From: Euryarchaeota archaeon UBA605
GTDB lineage: Archaea > Thermoplasmatota > Poseidoniia > Poseidoniales > Thalassarchaeaceae
Assembly (NCBI GenBank): GCA_002504905.1
Contig: DATY01000001.1
Span: forward strand, 5,530-69,529
DNA: 64,000 bases
Direction: 5' to 3'
Position 1 is the stretch's first letter; every line of letters starts with the position of its first letter. Under the pieces are notes generated by a model, which was not told the DNA's origin, did no database searches, and was given only the letters and a program-made list of their open reading frames with translations. A program made the translations under genes and the position numbers. Shown in pieces: positions 62,042 through 64,000 of the stretch.

Positions 62042-63256
62042 GTGGAACTGATTGAAGCTATGACTCCCATGGGAGTTTTTGAGTATAAATTACCTCCTTC
62101 AAAAAGTCATATGATTAGAGAATTGATGCTTGCTTCTAAATCAAAAAATGAAACTGAGATTATTTTTGATGGAGCTCCAGGCGAAGATATAATCTCGATG
62201 AGTAATTGTTTACAATTAATGGGAGTTGAAATAATTATGAATGATGGAAATTGGTTAGTTAAGCCTCCGAAAGATGGTTTAACAGCCCCAAAAGTAAATA
62301 TTGATTGCGGCAATTCTGGCACAGTTGCAAAAATAATGAGCGTTTTAGCAGCAACTTTTGACTCTGAAATAACAATAGACGGAGACTCCTCACTAAGAAA
62401 AAGAAGTAATATTGAATTGGCTGAAGTTCTAAGAGAAATGGGGTGTGAAGTCTCAGGAAATAGTTTTCCTTGTATAATTAAAGGTCCGCTAAAAGTTCAA
62501 AAAAAATTAGAAGTAGATGTTTCAAAAACGAGTCAACCAATAACTGCCCTAATACTATCTTCTTCTGAATTTGGAGAAAGAATGAATGTAAAATTACTAG
62601 GGGAAGAAGTTAGCAAAGGATATTTACAACTAACAATTAATCTAGCCAAAAAATGGGGTTTTAAAGGAGAATTGAGAAATAATTCTATTGAGTTGATCAA
62701 TTGGAATGTAAAGTCTCCAGGTAGTGTGAAAATTCCATGTGAAATAAGCCTGTATCCGATGGCTATTTTATTGGATAGGTTACATCCAAATTTACAAGTA
62801 AAAGTAGATACAGACGATCCAAACAATCTACTAGTATCGACACTTGAAAAACTAGAAAAAAAACCTTCTAAGGGATATGAAAGGCCTGAACAGGGAATAT
62901 TGAATCTAGTAAATGCAAGTGATATAATTACCCCCGCAGCAGCATTAATGGCTATTTCAGCTGGAGGAGAAATAGTTGGCGCAGCACATAGTAAAGGTAA
63001 GGAATCTGATAGAATAATCAAAACATGTGAACTATTAAATGCCTTTTCTATGAATTGTGAATCAACAAAAGATGGAATAATTTTGATTGGAAATAATATT
63101 CCAAAAAAGCCTAAAAAACCTATAAAAACACATATGGACCATAGATTGGCCATGACTGCAGTAATACTAGGAACCTCCTGTGGAGCAGAAATAGATGATA
63201 TTGAAATTATTAAGGTAACACATCCTGAATTTATGGATATGATAAAAAGGCTATGA
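62042..63256 (+). CDS. aroA: 3-phosphoshikimate 1-carboxyvinyltransferase (EPSP synthase)
   Basis: Sixth step of the shikimate pathway, joining PEP and shikimate-3-phosphate. Family marks are PPSKSHMIRE, DCGNSGTVAKIM, SKTSQPITALIL and DHRLAMTAVILGT. The Arg and Lys residues that bind phosphate are kept. The 404 residues are normal. GTG 62042 gives the longest reading; ATG 62060 is possible. It converges with mutL, with a four-base gap. Confidence 0.9.
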   Translation: MELIEAMTPMGVFEYKLPPSKSHMIRELMLASKSKNETEIIFDGAPGEDIISMSNCLQLMGVEIIMNDGNWLVKPPKDGLTAPKVNIDCGNSGTVAKIMSVLAATFDSEITIDGDSSLRKRSNIELAEVLREMGCEVSGNSFPCIIKGPLKVQKKLEVDVSKTSQPITALILSSSEFGERMNVKLLGEEVSKGYLQLTINLAKKWGFKGELRNNSIELINWNVKSPGSVKIPCEISLYPMAILLDRLHPNLQVKVDTDDPNNLLVSTLEKLEKKPSKGYERPEQGILNLVNASDIITPAAALMAISAGGEIVGAAHSKGKESDRIIKTCELLNAFSMNCESTKDGIILIGNNIPKKPKKPIKTHMDHRLAMTAVILGTSCGAEIDDIEIIKVTHPEFMDMIKRL

Positions 63257-63260
63257 TGAT

Positions 63261-64000
63261 TTATCCGTGTCTACCAAAATGTTTGTCAAGATGATTCTGT
63301 GATAATTTCAAGATGGTAGGCCTTCCATGAACGCATGCCCATGGATTTGGGACCGTTCTCATGTCAAGTAATAATCGTCTCATTTCAGCTAAATTTAATT
63401 CTTGATTTGCTTTGACTGACCCCCGACAAGACTTCATGAATGCTACCTTATCACGTAATTTCTCTACTGTATCAATCCCTCTGGATTCTGGTTGAGAAGA
63501 AATATCAATCAAAATATCATGTATAAAATCATTTAGTCCAGAATCTCCAATTAAAACATCGGGAACGGATTCTACAATCATTTTTCCATCAGATATAGAG
63601 ATACTAATCCCTAACTCAAGTAATCTGTCAGAATTAGAATGTGCAGCTGACAGCTCTCTTGCACCTAAAGAAATAACAATCGGATTGATTAATTTTTGAG
63701 GTTCCCAGTTAACCATAGATGAGCGCAATCTTTCATACCTTATTCTTTCATGTAATGCATGTTGATCGACTATGTATAATTCACCATCACCTTCTGCTAA
63801 AATATATGAATCAGAGAATTGAGAAAGGACATTCATTACAGGTAAATCAGGTATAATTACGGCATCTGAGTAAGGTTCGTCAACTGGAGAAACAGATACT
63901 CCATTCATAGAAAAACGATGCAATCCTCTTTCTTCAGATGATAAAGACTGAGAAATAGGATTAGAGTCTAATCCGGGTAAAATCTGTTGCTCTAAATCAT
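63261..64000 (-). CDS. mutL: DNA mismatch repair protein MutL, C-terminal part beyond the right edge
   Basis: The visible 246 residues form the MutL C-terminal dimerisation domain. DQHALHERIRYE is the metal-binding endonuclease motif, so this MutL should nick DNA, as in bacteria without MutH. SCRGSVKANQ and ACVHGRPT are the other conserved sites; the usual CPHGRP reads CVHGRP. The frame stays open to the right edge, where the linker and N-terminal ATPase continue. Bacterial in type. Confidence 0.93.
   Translation of the reverse strand, partial: DLEQQILPGLDSNPISQSLSSEERGLHRFSMNGVSVSPVDEPYSDAVIIPDLPVMNVLSQFSDSYILAEGDGELYIVDQHALHERIRYERLRSSMVNWEPQKLINPIVISLGARELSAAHSNSDRLLELGISISISDGKMIVESVPDVLIGDSGLNDFIHDILIDISSQPESRGIDTVEKLRDKVAFMKSCRGSVKANQELNLAEMRRLLLDMRTVPNPWACVHGRPTILKLSQNHLDKHFGRHG

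Overview
The window is a gene-dense, AT-rich stretch of an archaeal chromosome, most likely a planktonic marine Thermoplasmatota of the Marine Group II/III type (Candidatus Poseidoniia and relatives). Archaeal hallmarks are ribosomal protein L40e, UPF0147, membrane-anchored LonB, TrmI, archaeal-type AspRS, Csl4, NMD3, a METTL5-like rRNA methylase, a KH-domain ATPase of the PINc/VapC family and bifunctional PGI/PMI. They sit beside bacterial-type genes (gyrBA, mutL, fabH, rmuC, an M23 peptidase, ccm genes, a DUF4105 protein). That mix, with very long single-span surface proteins, is typical of these marine archaea. The lineage call is inference; no 16S rRNA gene is present.

Layout. 1-5.7 kb: purA (cut by the left edge), L40e, UPF0147, an Ntn-hydrolase asparaginase, an MFS exporter and LonB. 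5.8-8.9 kb: a large surface protein with a thioredoxin-like N-terminus. 9.0-11.5 kb: trmI, aspS and a small membrane protein. 11.6-17.0 kb: a tight five-gene plus-strand set (formyltransferase, SDR, luciferase-like monooxygenase, type II asparaginase-like amidohydrolase, ALDH8-like aldehyde dehydrogenase) that looks like an undescribed catabolic module. 17.0-29.3 kb: PIN-less PINc-type ATPase, fabH, a 1601-aa RCC1/Cys-repeat/TSP3 surface protein, a radical SAM-HhH protein, a Csl4-zinc-RRM fusion, the METTL5-like methylase and asd. 29.3-36.7 kb: rmuC, M23 peptidase, PGI/PMI, NMD3, then ccmAB (fused)-ccmC-ccmD and a rhomboid protease. 36.8-42.2 kb: secreted subtilase and Maf. 42.2-46.3 kb: SUF Fe-S assembly (NifU-like, sufC, sufB, sufD) plus a 46-aa Cys-rich ORF. 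46.4-55.3 kb: DUF2085 protein, thymidylate kinase with a large extra domain, two membrane proteins, an M30-like PKD metalloprotease and a membrane-anchored exported protein. 55.3-64 kb: aroD, gyrB-gyrA, tRNA-Ser(GCT), a DUF4105 protein, aroA and mutL (cut by the right edge).

How it works together. Much of the coding capacity is for exported or membrane-anchored degradative and binding proteins (subtilase, M30 protease, rhomboid, glutaminyl cyclase family, RCC1/Cys-repeat protein), which fits a protein- and particle-degrading heterotroph. The ccm genes imply c-type cytochromes and aerobic respiration. Gene packing is extreme: four convergent pairs share bases in or around their stop codons, and several operon-internal genes use TTG starts set by clear Shine-Dalgarno sequences. 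First genes of transcription units often have an archaeal TATA box and little leader. Two promoters (gyrB and the subtilase) carry a perfect inverted repeat at the expected transcription start. No CRISPR array, insertion sequence, integrase or phage gene was seen, and no gene-free stretch exceeds 300 bases.
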